This document shows positions 12,901-40,932 of a stretch of 64,000 bases of DNA, in pieces (the first letter of the stretch is position 1; the number at the start of each line of letters is the position of its first letter). The notes beneath the pieces are model-generated. The model saw only the letters and a program-made list of their open reading frames with translations. It was not told where the DNA came from and made no database searches. Source of the stretch: Montifringilla adamsi (Eukaryota > Chordata > Aves > Passeriformes > Passeridae); contig JAGGNK010008337.1 of NCBI GenBank assembly GCA_017590115.1, forward strand, positions 2,294,001 to 2,358,000, in the 5' to 3' direction. A program made the translations under genes and the position numbers.

Positions 12901-13845
12901 CTTGACAGATAAAAAGCCTGCATGAGGATGCTGCAATTTAATCACAAATACACATGCATGATTGAGACCATCAAACAATGTATCTATGCACATACTTAGC
13001 TCTTAAAAGCATCTATAAAAAACTCACACACTTCTTAAATTAATAATGTTTATTTCCATTAAACCAAGACAAATGTTCAAAATTAATACAAGAAAAAAAA
13101 TTCAAGGTGGTTGGCATGGGGAAAAAAGATAACACTGCACATCATGTATATTATTTGTATAGGCTCAAAAATATTTTTGAGTGAAACAATACTGGCATGT
13201 AGAACTGGCACTTCCCCACAGAACAAAACCAGCAGAATTTTCCTTTCTCTTCTAGTCAGTAGTTCTATGAAAACTAAACACACACACACATGCAGCCTGC
13301 AACTTTCACCCCAGGTTTACCATGGGAATTTGGAACAACCCCCTATCAGAAGTCACAAAATCATAGCAAAACACTTTTTCTACTGCATTTTTCATACCTG
13401 ATGGGTTTTATCATACTTGCAACAAACAACAATCAGTTTTCCAACATTGACTACAAGTGCTTCAAACTGCATTAGTACTTGCAAACAGGCTCGAGGCATT
13501 CACAAAACCTTATTTATTGGATAACAGATTAAAGCACTCCTGTAAAGTTACAGCTCCTGCCCAAAATCAAAACCACTGAAATCCAGTTTTGCTTGTTGGT
13601 TTCACTGGGCTCCAAATTTGCTACAGCATTGGACAAAACACACAAGTAACACTGATTTTTAATTGTTTCAATAAAAATCTTCCACCTTGACAGCAGTATT
13701 TTCAAGTATTGCTATCCTAGTCTTCTAACACCTACTGAAAATCACCAAGAAACAAGACCAAAAAAAAGCCCAAATAGAGAGAAGAGCATTTAAAAAAAAT
13801 TATGTCCCTCTCCTTACCCCACCCCACCCTCCCACCCAGGAACTT
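9994..13845. other. Spacer between SANBR 3' end and CDHR5-like start
   Basis: I see no supportable coding exon here. Short open frames, including those at 10,979-11,302 and 11,581-11,931, show no family resemblance or splice support. The stretch should contain the promoter and 5' noncoding exon of the cadherin gene, but I could not place them. It holds a CR1-like fragment near 12.0 kb and a short CA run near 13,280. Confidence 0.6.
11995..12042 (+). mobile_element. CR1-like LINE 3'-end fragment
   Basis: The stretch beginning GACTCGATTGTGGAGG and continuing TCTTTTCCAATCCAAAGG then TTCTGTTATTC resembles the conserved 3' end of avian CR1 elements, where a GTGGAGGTCTCTTCCAACC-type motif precedes an ATTCTATG-type tail. 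It is short and degraded, and its 5' limit is not clear. Confidence 0.5.
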
Positions 13846-13869
13846 GCTGACTTAATTCCAAACTCACAA

Positions 13870-13875
13870 TTTATT
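13870..13875 (-). terminator. SANBR: Candidate SANBR poly(A) signal
   Basis: This is the first AATAAA on the minus strand below the SANBR stop codon, implying a 3' UTR of about 1.15 kb. It is followed on the minus strand, at about 13,819-13,841, by a run rich in GGGTGGGG, a plausible downstream G/U-rich cleavage element. Other, more distal signals cannot be excluded. Confidence 0.45.
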
Positions 13876-13964
13876 GTACAGCCAGGAGTTGGAATAAGCT
13901 TTCCCTGAGCTCTCTTTCTACCTGTTTCAAAAAGTCAGAACGTGTTTCCTTGAATTCAGCCATC

Positions 13965-13982
13965 ATTATTATTATTATTATT
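13965..13982. repeat. (ATT)6 microsatellite
   Basis: Six ATT units, located in the presumed SANBR 3' UTR if the poly(A) signal at 13,870 is used. Confidence 0.9.
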
Positions 13983-15022
13983 GCCATTTTCTCTACTAAT
14001 ATGCAACATATTTTCTAGGCAAGTTACTTCATTTTGGTAGCCCTGGATTTGTGTTCTATTGCTCCAAATACAGAACTTGAAAGTGCATCTGACTTCTAAA
14101 CAGTGTTAATCAGGCAGGTTTCAGGGAATAACTAGACCCAAAAGATCTACATGCACAAGGCTTTGTAATGATGCATCTCTGTTGAAAGATGCAGAATTAA
14201 TAACAGATCTGCTGAGAAATTTAGTGGCATAGCATCAGTTAGAGAGAGAACTGCTTTGCATCACAAGGTTTGGGTTTTAGAAGGGAACAAAGCACTGTCC
14301 TGTGCAGGAGGGGTCAGGAATGGGGATGGGTACAGATTAAATGTACAAGAAAAGCAAGTGGCTCACATGCAAGATGCAGTGCTGCACCATCATGGCACTG
14401 AGAGCATCTTTGGAGGTCTAGTCCCTTCCTGCTACCCACCTTCAGAGGAGTGGGAGTTGTGTGATGTACACAAGGAAGCCTCAGAACTGCATGAAAATTT
14501 TGCTTAAACTAGTCTAAGTCACAGGTATTGTCACGGACTTGAAATGCAAATCCCCAGAAGACTGACCTAAAATTTACCATCAAATACAACACAATATAAA
14601 TACACAAGGAGACTTGGGTTAATGCTGCTGACTGCATTCAGAATTCAGTAGTCTTGCTTTTTCCTTTTCAGTATTTCTAGCATACCAAAAGGCATATTTG
14701 TATCTTCCCCCATAAATAAAGTTAAATAAAGTTAGTCTGATAATTTAATTTTGTAAATTTATAAAATATTTTCTATGCAACTTAACGCAATAGCCTAAAA
14801 AAAGCAATTAAATTTAACTTTAACAAATAGTATATTTACAATTAAAATAAGTACAGACCTTATTGGGTTTGCATTCATTTATAGCACAAAGTAATTTACA
14901 AGGCTTAAAGTAATAAATAAGTCACTGGAAAGCTTTCAGAGGTGTGCATTGTCCATATGTCAGAGTGCAGTGGAGTTTCAGGAAGCAGTAATGAGTTCTG
15001 GCTAAAGCGTGTCCGTGACTCC

Positions 15023-32291
<17,269 letters not shown>

Positions 32292-32301
32292 CTACTTGAG
32301 C

Positions 32302-35219
32302 CTAGAAGAGAAAGAGATTTTAACAAGCCTCACTGCATGGTTTGCTAAAGCTTGATCTACTTTACCTGCAGCACTCCATAAATTACTGGGGAAAGTGTTT
32401 ACCACAGCATTAAAGTCAAGCACTGAGGCTTTTTTGACAAAATTTACATATTCTCAAAACGCTGAGGGAGAAGCAGATGTGCAAAGCACACCAAACCCAA
32501 GAGCAGCAGCAGGTGTTATCCACCTTTCCTCTGAGCTGCCTGTTTCCAGAGGGGAAATCACACCTCTGAGGCCTCCAACACAAGAGAAAGGCTTCCCAAA
32601 TCTCAGAATAAACAGCCAAAGTTACAGAGGAGCATTTTAATGCAAATTTACACACGTTCAAATACTTTTGTCTGTCCCCAAAAACCTTCTATTCTCAGCT
32701 CTGCTCTCCTCTTGCTCTGCCCACCTGCTCAGCACACCTGAGTGCCATTATTTAGAAGCCAAATCAGGACACCAATTTAAGGGCCAACAACATTTCAGAG
32801 GCAGGAAACCAACCTGAATCTCCTTCAACTCTCATCCCCAACACCTGACATCCCCAACTCCTTATTAGCCAGGATGAGCAGCTCCAAACACCTCTTATTC
32901 CTGGGCTTTAAGCCAAACACCAGAACAAAGCATATAAAGACAGCAGAAAACATGTTATAAAACAGGATTACATTTCATTTGTTTGGGTTTTTTTTCTTTT
33001 TCCAGGTGGATTTTCTGTATAGCACCAGGGAACGGAGTAAAAGTCCAAAGTACTGATTTAGTTTATGCTGGGAAAGAACTGTGGGCATTAAGAGTTTCAT
33101 GTTCAAGTAAAACACGGACAAAGAGCTCAGAATAAAAACACTTAATAACAGAACTTAAAAGCCACACACAAGTTTTTGAGTTACAAAGCAAGAATTATAG
33201 AGAATTTGAGAGAAAATACACCTAGATAACACCTGATAACTCGTTACTAAAAGCATACCACACATAGATGTTTCTTTTACACCACCCTCTTCCTAAAAGA
33301 AAAGATGCTTAGAATGCACAAAATAGCCCTGTTTTTTTCTCCCTCTAGAGGTTGTTCCAGCCCTTTTTTCTGCTTGTTTTGTTGGTAGAAACAGAAATCA
33401 CAGCAGCAGGTAACTGTAAGCTTTCATCCTCTCCAAAGAGCAGCTGAATTCAATCAGAAGGAAAAAACCCCAGAACCCACCGAGAGAATTCTTTGGTTTC
33501 CCACAGCCATGAGATTTAAAAAGAAGGTTAAAAAGCCACAAAACAGAGGACAAGTCCTGTAGAGCATTTCGTGCAATTTCAGCAATTCTATCTAAATGAA
33601 ATCTGCTGTCAAATATGCCAAACAGCCATTTTTAAAAGAGAAAGGTCCTCACAGGTTCCAGGAGCCCAGAATTCCGAGTACAATAGATACCACTGCCAGG
33701 TGAAAGTGGCTCAGCCCCTGTGTCCTTCCCCCTGAGAGCACTTGGAGGCAGTGTCACTGTGGTGATTCCGTGGTGCAGACCTCTCTCTGTCAGTGTGCAG
33801 ACAGATGTCAGTACCAATCACACCCCAGCCCTGAACAGCTCCTGTTTCTGCTGTCAGGAGGAGAAATAACCCGGCCAGGGCAGGTCGGCACCAGAGCCAA
33901 AGCCCAGTGCTTATGAAACACAGGGCTGACTTCTTGTGCTAGCTCGTGCACATGGAGCAGCTGGTTTAAAAATATGTTTGGATGAGATAAGTAGATGATG
34001 GAGCATTATAATCCCTTGGTTTCCCACCATAAAATAGGGTTAATGCGAGTAGAATCACCAGCAATGTCAGTATTCCACAAATCACCACTTTGAGGGTGGG
34101 ATGATTACATTGGGCAATCAAAGAAAGAAAGGAAGAGAGAAGGAAAACTTTTTCTTTTGGCAAAAAAAAAAAGGAGCATGTAATTTACAGGGAAAAATTC
34201 TGAGTGCTTCAGTGGTAGCAAGTTTATTACAAATCAACCCTGTGGACCATGAAGCAGCCTGAGCATGAAGGGATGACAGGTGCTCTAAAACGTGATGACA
34301 CATTCAGAGACAATCAAGTCTTTGTCTCTCAGTAAAGGTTTCTTTATTTGCTTATTCTGCACATCAAAATACAGTCCTGTATGTGCTTATTACTGCAAAG
34401 ACAAATGAAGGAAGAGACTTAATTACAGGCATAGAGAAGTATTTTTATTTATATTCTGCAAAGAGCACGGGACTCCTCTGTGCAGTTTTACACATGACAT
34501 TCAATATTTGCCTTTTTGTCCTTTAGGAAACCCTGTTGGAAATATACAGACACATGCAAGATTCTGTCTCATGCAAGAACTCTCTAAAAGCAGCAACATA
34601 AAGCCTGTAAGAAAGCATATTCTTAAGAGAAAAAGCAACTTCTACAGATTCTCTCCACTCTGTTACTGCAAGGAAAGCTCATGTTAACCCCTTCCTCAAC
34701 TATGAAAATTGGAGAAAAAAAAAAGTTTCCAAATTATTTAACGCTGACCAACTCATTTGAGATGCACAACACAGAAAGACACGTGAGAACAGAAATTCCT
34801 ATTAATTCTCAGAATTCCAAATCAAGCGGTGCAAAGGATTCCCAAGAGTTGATCCATTATGGAAACACACAATCTGATTGGACTTTTTTATTAATTAAAG
34901 CAAACCATTAATGCAGAAAGGAAGCATTACTGCCCCTGGCAGGGGCAGAGCCTGAGGGAAGGTGAGGATGGTGGGATGGGCACGAGGTTTCCATGCACAG
35001 CCTGAAACGCAAGGAAGTGATGGTGCAGAATGAGGCGGCGGACAGGAACAACAGCAACTTTGCTGCTTGCCCGCGTACCAGCCAACGTTAAAAATTACAA
35101 AGCGTTTAAATTTAAAAATATAAAAGCCCGTCTCAGACAATCTACAAGTGCAGCAACCTCAGAGCGGGGACCCCGAGGGCCCCGCGGGCGCTCTCCCCCG
35201 GGACCCCTCCCGGGTTTAC
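32302..35219 (-). other. SANBR: SANBR intron 1
   Basis: This is the intron between the noncoding first exon and the ATG exon. No coding exon with splice support was found. A hydrophobic open frame at 33,966-34,163 on the minus strand has no ATG and was not called. Confidence 0.6.
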
Positions 35220-35830
35220 CTGGCGGTTCCCAGGCGCGGAGCCAGCGGAACGGGATGGGACGTGCGGGGGGCTCCTCCTTGGGACGATCCGGGGCGGCAG
35301 CAGCGGGACGGGGGCTCAGCTCCACCGCAGGACGAGCGGGACCCGCGGGCGCCCCGTCCTCACCCGCCGCGCCCTCATCTGCCGGCACCGCCCTCAGGGG
35401 CGGGGCGGGACCGCCGTGAGGGGGGGCGGCCTCCGCCAATGGGAGAGGGGCGGGCGCGGACACCCCGCCCCCAGAGCCGGGCGCAGCCAATAGGGCGGCG
35501 CGGAGCGCTCCCGCCCCGGGCGCGCGGCGGCCCCGCCTTGCCGCAGTGCAGCGGCGGCGGCGCCCCCTCCCGCCCCGCGCGCGGCGTCCGGTCGCCCCGG
35601 CAACGCGCCGCCCCGCACGGCGTCACGGTGACGTCACGGCGCTCCTCGCTCCGTGTGACGTCACGCCGCCTCTCCCGCCGGTGCTTCCCGAGCGGAGCCC
35701 GCGGCCGCAGCTCCGCTTCCCGCTGGCACAGCTCACCGCAGCGCTCCCGCCCGCCGGAACCCGGCGGGGAAGGGAAAGCCCGGCCCGGGGAGCTCGTACC
35801 GCCCGCCGAGGTAATGCACCAGACACCAGA
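35160..35830 (-). promoter_or_regulatory. SANBR: CpG-island promoter of SANBR
   Basis: GC- and CpG-dense block amid AT-rich flanks. It contains GC boxes (around 35,400 and 35,445), two CCAAT boxes (35,436-35,440 and 35,487-35,491) and two perfect TGACGTCA cAMP-response palindromes (35,629-35,636 and 35,656-35,663). It has no TATA box, as expected for a broadly expressed gene. Confidence 0.85.
35220..35380 (-). other. SANBR: SANBR 5' noncoding exon (upper limit estimated)
   Basis: A strong donor, CGCCAG|GTAAAC, occurs on the minus strand at 35,219 inside the CpG island, and the ATG exon opens with an acceptor 16 nt above the ATG, so a noncoding first exon is required. The transcription start is not visible; about 35,380 is a guess from the CCAAT boxes at 35,436 and 35,487. 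Confidence 0.5.
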
Positions 35831-38400
35831 ACCTGGCTCGTGACGTGAGCACGGCTAATTAATTAAGCAGCCGTGTGCCGATGCACTCCGTGCTCCCACC
35901 ACAGAGAAGGAACCCCAGTCGAAGCCTTTTCTTTCCCAGCCTAGGTTTCCAGCTGATGCAAACACTTGATCCGCTGTTTCCCGTAAAAAACAGTAGCAGA
36001 ACATTGAAATTGGAGCTAATTACACAGAACATTGAAATTGCAGCTAATTACTCAGATCAGCCCAGCCGCTGGGAGTGGCTCACCAGAGCTGCTCTGCACA
36101 GGCTCACACAGTCCCAGTCCTGTTGTTTCAGCCACACAGCTTGATTCCTACTGCACGGTTGCTACTGTCTCAAGTATTCCCAAACATTTTTAAATTACTT
36201 CCTGTGGGAAGCCACCCGTGCCCGATAAAGACCAGCCCATATCTCCATTTCGCACATGACAATCGTTCCCTTTATGATAATTTGGCAAAAATCAGGGATA
36301 TTAATAATTTTCTTTCCAAAAACCCCACTTGTAAACTCTGGAATAATACAGTGAGGATACAGAATGAAAAAAAAAAAAAAAAAAGCACAGAAAAATTCAG
36401 AAAAAACTATTCCACCGATCTAGAGAAGTATCTGAAATCTAAATTCTCTAAACCAGTCTGAAAGCTTCCCTTAGGTCTCAGGGAAAGCAAAACCCACTGG
36501 TTTCATACCACTAATAAACTAATGCTGGAATATTGCTGCATTATGATGCCATCCAGTTATTCCATGATGAATGGAAACTTGATGGTAAATCAGAGAACTG
36601 GAACATGGTTTTTCCATTAATCTGTGCTATTAGGCAGAAGTCAGTCCCCTCTTGTTTATTTTTTACAAATAAGAAAAACATTACCAGTATTTGAGAATAA
36701 AAAAATCAGTATCTTAAATTTTACTCGTGCTGTTCTAGAGACTGTGCTAGATCAGTTACAGTAATTCAAAGGTAGTAAAGCTGTCTGCTTGTATTTTTCA
36801 TTTCCAAAACCACAAGACTGTGTTTATGCTCTGACAGCATAAATAATCCCTGTCATTTGCTGGAGTCTGATGGTTTTGTGCCTGTTGTGAAATTCAGGGA
36901 ATTGCTCAAAGCAGGTAAGAAGGAGCCAGGGGTGCCCTGCACTGACATCGTGCCTCTGTTACCAGTCAAACCAGTTACACCAGTGCAAGTCTTCCAAGGA
37001 GAGATTATCCAGCAGTTTAAAGGCTGAGCTCCACGTGGGCACAGAACCCCAGATTTATCAGCCCAAAGCCGCTTCAAACTGCCCTGCAAAGGAACCAGTC
37101 CAAGATATGAGGAGGAGAGGACAGGATGTGTCTCACCACCTGTGGGCACACACAATTACAGCCTGTCTTTACAGCCCAAAAATGCTCATCTATCTCAACC
37201 CTTGGGCCACACCTGCATGGATAAAAATCTGCAAGGAGTTACATAAGAACATAACCTCTTGTGTTATGTTTTGTAAAACGAGTACAGTACTGCTATGACT
37301 GCACACAAGAGCATTTCTACACTGGTTTATCAAGAAATCCCTGTGCTGGTTTTTCCTCTGGAAAGTTTTCATTGCCAACAGAGGAGATTTGTAAGAAACT
37401 GCACTTACTTTGTATTTACCTCGGAAGCAAACTTCACCAAGTCAGAACAACCTCAATATCCCAGATGGAGTCTAATTCCACACAAGAGTTTTTGAACCTG
37501 TGCAAAGTGGCCCACTTATTTCTACCAAACAGAGGATTTTAAATTGATTTTTCAGAAAGCTGAACAAAGCTTTGACCCCGTGCTTGTTCATGTTCTGTCT
37601 GCACCCTGAGAACCACTCAGCAGTGGCATTTGTCAGTAGCTCACATACTAAAGGAGAAAATGGTTGATCTACTAAACAGTAAGAGTCAAGTAAGAATAAA
37701 CTAATATCTTATATAAACAGATGTCAAAGCTCTGATACAGACTCCTAGCTCTGCTATAGGTATACAAATAAATCTGAAGAGTAACACAAAAGTAACTTAT
37801 ATACAGACCTCAAAATAAAGCTGCTTGCCTAAAAGCCTAGGTTAAGGAGTATTTCAACCACCTCTCTTGTCTGACCTCCTCTCCCACGCTCTCCTGCTGC
37901 AGCCACACCTGCTCCTTTTGCTCTTCTCCCCCTCCTAAAGCTCTGCAGGTCTCGAGCAGCCTGTGCACCAGCCTTCCTTTCCACCCACTGCTCATTTAGG
38001 TCTTTTTTCTGTAACCTGCCACGTGGACAGAAACAGACAGTAAGTTGTGGTGTATATTTTACTTCCATGAACTTTAATACCCTTCTGCAATCAATACAAT
38101 TAATTGTGACTTAAATAACTGACTTCAGTTCCTCAGAGCATTCTCTTCCAATTAAGGTAATTGGAAGATTGAAAGGATCAAAATTCTTGTTGAGATTTAA
38201 CAGAGATACAATGATGACAGTGACTTGTAGGCTAAGTCAAACAAATATAAAGACAACTCAGGTAAGAATAACCTATTTTCCTGTTAAAAGATTTGATGTC
38301 ACAATAGTATGACCTGGAAGTGAAATGAAACTTATCTTTCTATAAATAAGACTTAAAACATTCCAACAAGTGTCATGGCATTGTCTTCTCAACTTGGTCT
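35831..38400. other. Spacer upstream of SANBR
   Basis: No supportable exon was found. It contains a 28-bp tandem duplication at 35,997-36,052 and a poly(A) run near 36,370. The open frames at 36,853-37,155 and 37,829-38,068 show no domain or splice support. Confidence 0.55.
35997..36052. repeat. Tandem duplication, 2 x 28 bp
   Basis: Two adjacent copies starting CAGAACATTGAAATTG lie at 35,997-36,024 and 36,025-36,052, differing at very few positions. Confidence 0.88.
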
Positions 38401-38486
38401 GAGCCAGAAAAAAAAAAAAGAGAAAATAGAAAAAAACCCCTCAAAACAGCCAGAAAACCAACAAATCTACCTGAATGGATACTCTT

Positions 38487-38630
38487 ACAAAAAAAAACCA
38501 AAAAAAAAACCCTCCAAAAAAACCCAAACAAACAAACAAACAAAAAAAACCAAACAAACAAACAAAAAAAACCCAAAAAACCAAAAAAAAAAAACCAAAA
38601 AAAACCACCAAAAAACAAAACAAAAAAAAA
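38487..38630. repeat. A/C low-complexity tract
   Basis: About 144 bp built almost only of A and C on the plus strand, with A runs broken by CC, CCC and CAAA units and no G. The long Lys/Asn/Thr/Gln-rich frames over it are artefacts of composition. Confidence 0.92.
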
Positions 38631-38639
38631 TTTGGGGTT

Positions 38640-39917
38640 TATTTATTCATTCATTTAAAGACTCTGATTGAAATCTTTCACTGACAGGAGAGGCTGACAG
38701 TCCATTAATTACATCTCAGAACTGTAAATGAATTCCCTCCAGGGACACACTCTGCACACAGAACTGCACACTTGATTCACCCCTCCCCCCTTTTGCTTCT
38801 CTTAATTTTAAATTTCAGATTTTCTTTGCTATTTTCATTTCAACAACAGATGTAATTTTCAAATACAGATAATTTTCTGGTACACATGTTTCTTGGGAAC
38901 ATGTTCTGTTTTAACCTAAAGGTTTTCATTTGCCCTTTAACTACTTTTTCCTTTATATCTGCACTTGAAAATCTAAAAATTTACTATAAATTATTCTAAT
39001 CACCATCTCCCAATACCTGAGCATAACCACTTAAATTCATGTTCTATTTATTAACAACAGGCATTCAGAGACTACTTTCAAATCAAGGTCCCAGCATAAT
39101 ATTTGTCATTTCAGCCACTCTACCTCAGTAAAATTGTGCTCATTTTTTAGAGTTTTGTTGTGTTGAACAGACTTCTAAGAACCCAAGGCCAGCAAATGCC
39201 ATTAAAATATAAATACTGAAAGCTTTGTTAACACATCATGGGTGTTGAAGATCCCTGTAGGAATGGTCAAACTGAAACTGCTCAATCAATCAATTAAGAA
39301 AAGGCCCTACTTGTATTTCCAAGAAACTTTAAAATAAAACAGCTATTTTAATGATTAAGACAAACTTAGTTGTTTAATCCACTGATGCAACCTTCAGAAG
39401 TTCAACACGTTATACATACATACTACAAGGAAAAAAAAAAGTTTTAATTATCTTTGCTTCATTTAACAAAAAACCAAAACAATATGTCAAGACAGAATTC
39501 TCAAACACCCATATGAAGAAAATACTTTGAACAGTCTTAATATTTTTATGGCTTTTGATAAACTGAAGCCCTAAAATTTTATGGGCAGATGCAAAATTTA
39601 CCACCTTAAAGGCAGCGTGAAAAATCTGTCCAACTCCAAGACCTTCTCTAATTGAGACAATTAAGCAAGAAATGTTAATTTTTCTTTGATGTTCCAATCA
39701 CTTTCAGCTTCCCCCAACTCAAGGCTTTCCTACTGCTCAAGAACACAGGAGAGATATCTTGACACTCATACAAAATCAATAAAGGACAGAAACCAGTTGA
39801 GATGCAGATGGTAGCTGATAGATAGGCAGCTAGCAGGCTGTATCACAAAATGGCTAAAAGGGATGCAAAGTTAGTTAAGGGAGTAACAACTAATGAGTGC
39901 CTGACTGCAGAATAGCC
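38640..39917. other. Spacer downstream of PEX13
   Basis: AT-rich sequence with no exon I can support. The minus-strand frame at 39,410-39,697 shows no family resemblance. Part may be a longer PEX13 3' UTR if distal poly(A) sites are used. Confidence 0.5.
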
Positions 39918-39923
39918 TTTATT
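39918..39923 (-). terminator. PEX13: Candidate PEX13 poly(A) signal
   Basis: First AATAAA on the minus strand below the PEX13 stop codon, giving a 3' UTR of about 0.7 kb. No strong downstream G/U element is evident, so a more distal site is possible. Confidence 0.3.
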
Positions 39924-40244
39924 CTGATGACCTTTCAATAAACTGCTTGGAACTACTGCTGATGTCTCACTGCTCTCCCTTTGTAAACTCTAGTTCTCCT
40001 CCCTTCCTCCCAAGTCCCTTTTTTCCTGAGAGCTAAGTTCTTTATGACAGAACTCCACGTCTTATGAAAAGCAACTTAAACCTTCTAACTATTCCATTGT
40101 GTGCATCTCCTGCAGCTCTCCCTCCTTTCCGGGGGAGACAATGTGCTGTTACTCCTTGATGGTTCTGAGGGTGATGTTTTGGAGGACATCTTACAGAAAT
40201 CAATCTTCCTTTGCACATCTGTTGAAGAGGCTCGAGACTCCTAC

Positions 40245-40369
40245 AAAGACTGGTGTTAGTTTGTCTCCTAAGCAAGAATGGCAGTCCCTATTTTTTTTTC
40301 CCTTCTATAAAGACTGGTGTTAGTTTGTCTCCTAAGCAAGAATGGCAGTCCCTATTTTTTTTTCCCTTT
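40245..40369. repeat. Tandem duplication, 64-bp period, in the PEX13 3' UTR region
   Basis: Copies start at 40,245 and 40,309 with AAAGACTGGTGTTAG and end in a T9-CCCTT run. They are almost identical, so the duplication is recent. Confidence 0.93.
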
Positions 40370-40636
40370 GTTTGCTTTTTTATGAATGCCTCACTTCTCC
40401 TATCTCAAGATCTCAGAGTCGCTGCCAGGTGGGTGGATAGAATCACTGACGTACAGCCTTAGGTGAGTCAAAAATAAATACCACAAATTTGAGCAATCAT
40501 TTCTCCATCCCTTCACCAGCCAGTAGCAGCAAACACTGGTACAGACCCACCAGTGCTCCGCTACAAACCAGATTTTCAACAAGCCCTAAGTGGTATCAAT
40601 AAAGCACAGTTCAGTTGCTTTGTTGATCCAAGTGCA

Positions 40637-40932
40637 TCAGAGTTCCTGCTTCTCTCCTCCAGCCACAGCGGAGTCCGACGCAACAGGAACTTTGCTGCTT
40701 CCAGCAAAAACAGTTTCAAAAGCTGCCTCCTGCTCCTCTAAAGTCACAGCAGCAGGGGCTCCTCTGGCAGCTGTGCTGGGAAAGGCTGGCCGCTGCTCCG
40801 CAATCCTCTCCAGGCCCACTGTTCTCCTACCTCTTCTTTTGCCCAGGATTTTGATGTAATTAGCTGGCACAAGTCCTGTTGTTTGGCCATCGCAACTAGC
40901 CAGGAGCCAACCACGGATCTTGGGTTGTTGTT
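40637..40932 (-). CDS. PEX13: PEX13 exon 4 (SH3 second half and C terminus)
   Basis: Residues 298-395: EQQPKIRGWLLASCDGQTTG, then LVPANYIKILGKRRGRR, a low-complexity linker, LEEQEAAFETVF, and the C terminus GGEKQEL before the stop at 40,637-40,639. Confidence 0.98.

Noticed and set aside
33966..34163. Minus-strand open frame with a clear hydrophobic helix (VVICGILTLLVILLALTLFYG) in SANBR intron 1
   Set aside because: It has no ATG (the first codon is TTG), no convincing acceptor upstream and no family match. A chance AT-rich hydrophobic frame is more likely.
35148..35843. Long frames on both strands over the CpG island
   Set aside because: Explained by GC-rich composition with few stop codons. 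The Arg/Pro/Gly/Ala-rich content and overlap in several frames argue against coding.
36853..37155. Minus-strand frame of 100 codons upstream of SANBR
   Set aside because: No domain, no splice signals and no known gene at this syntenic position.
38375..38684. Lys/Asn/Thr-rich and Phe/Leu-rich frames around 38.4-38.7 kb
   Set aside because: Translations of the A/C low-complexity tract.
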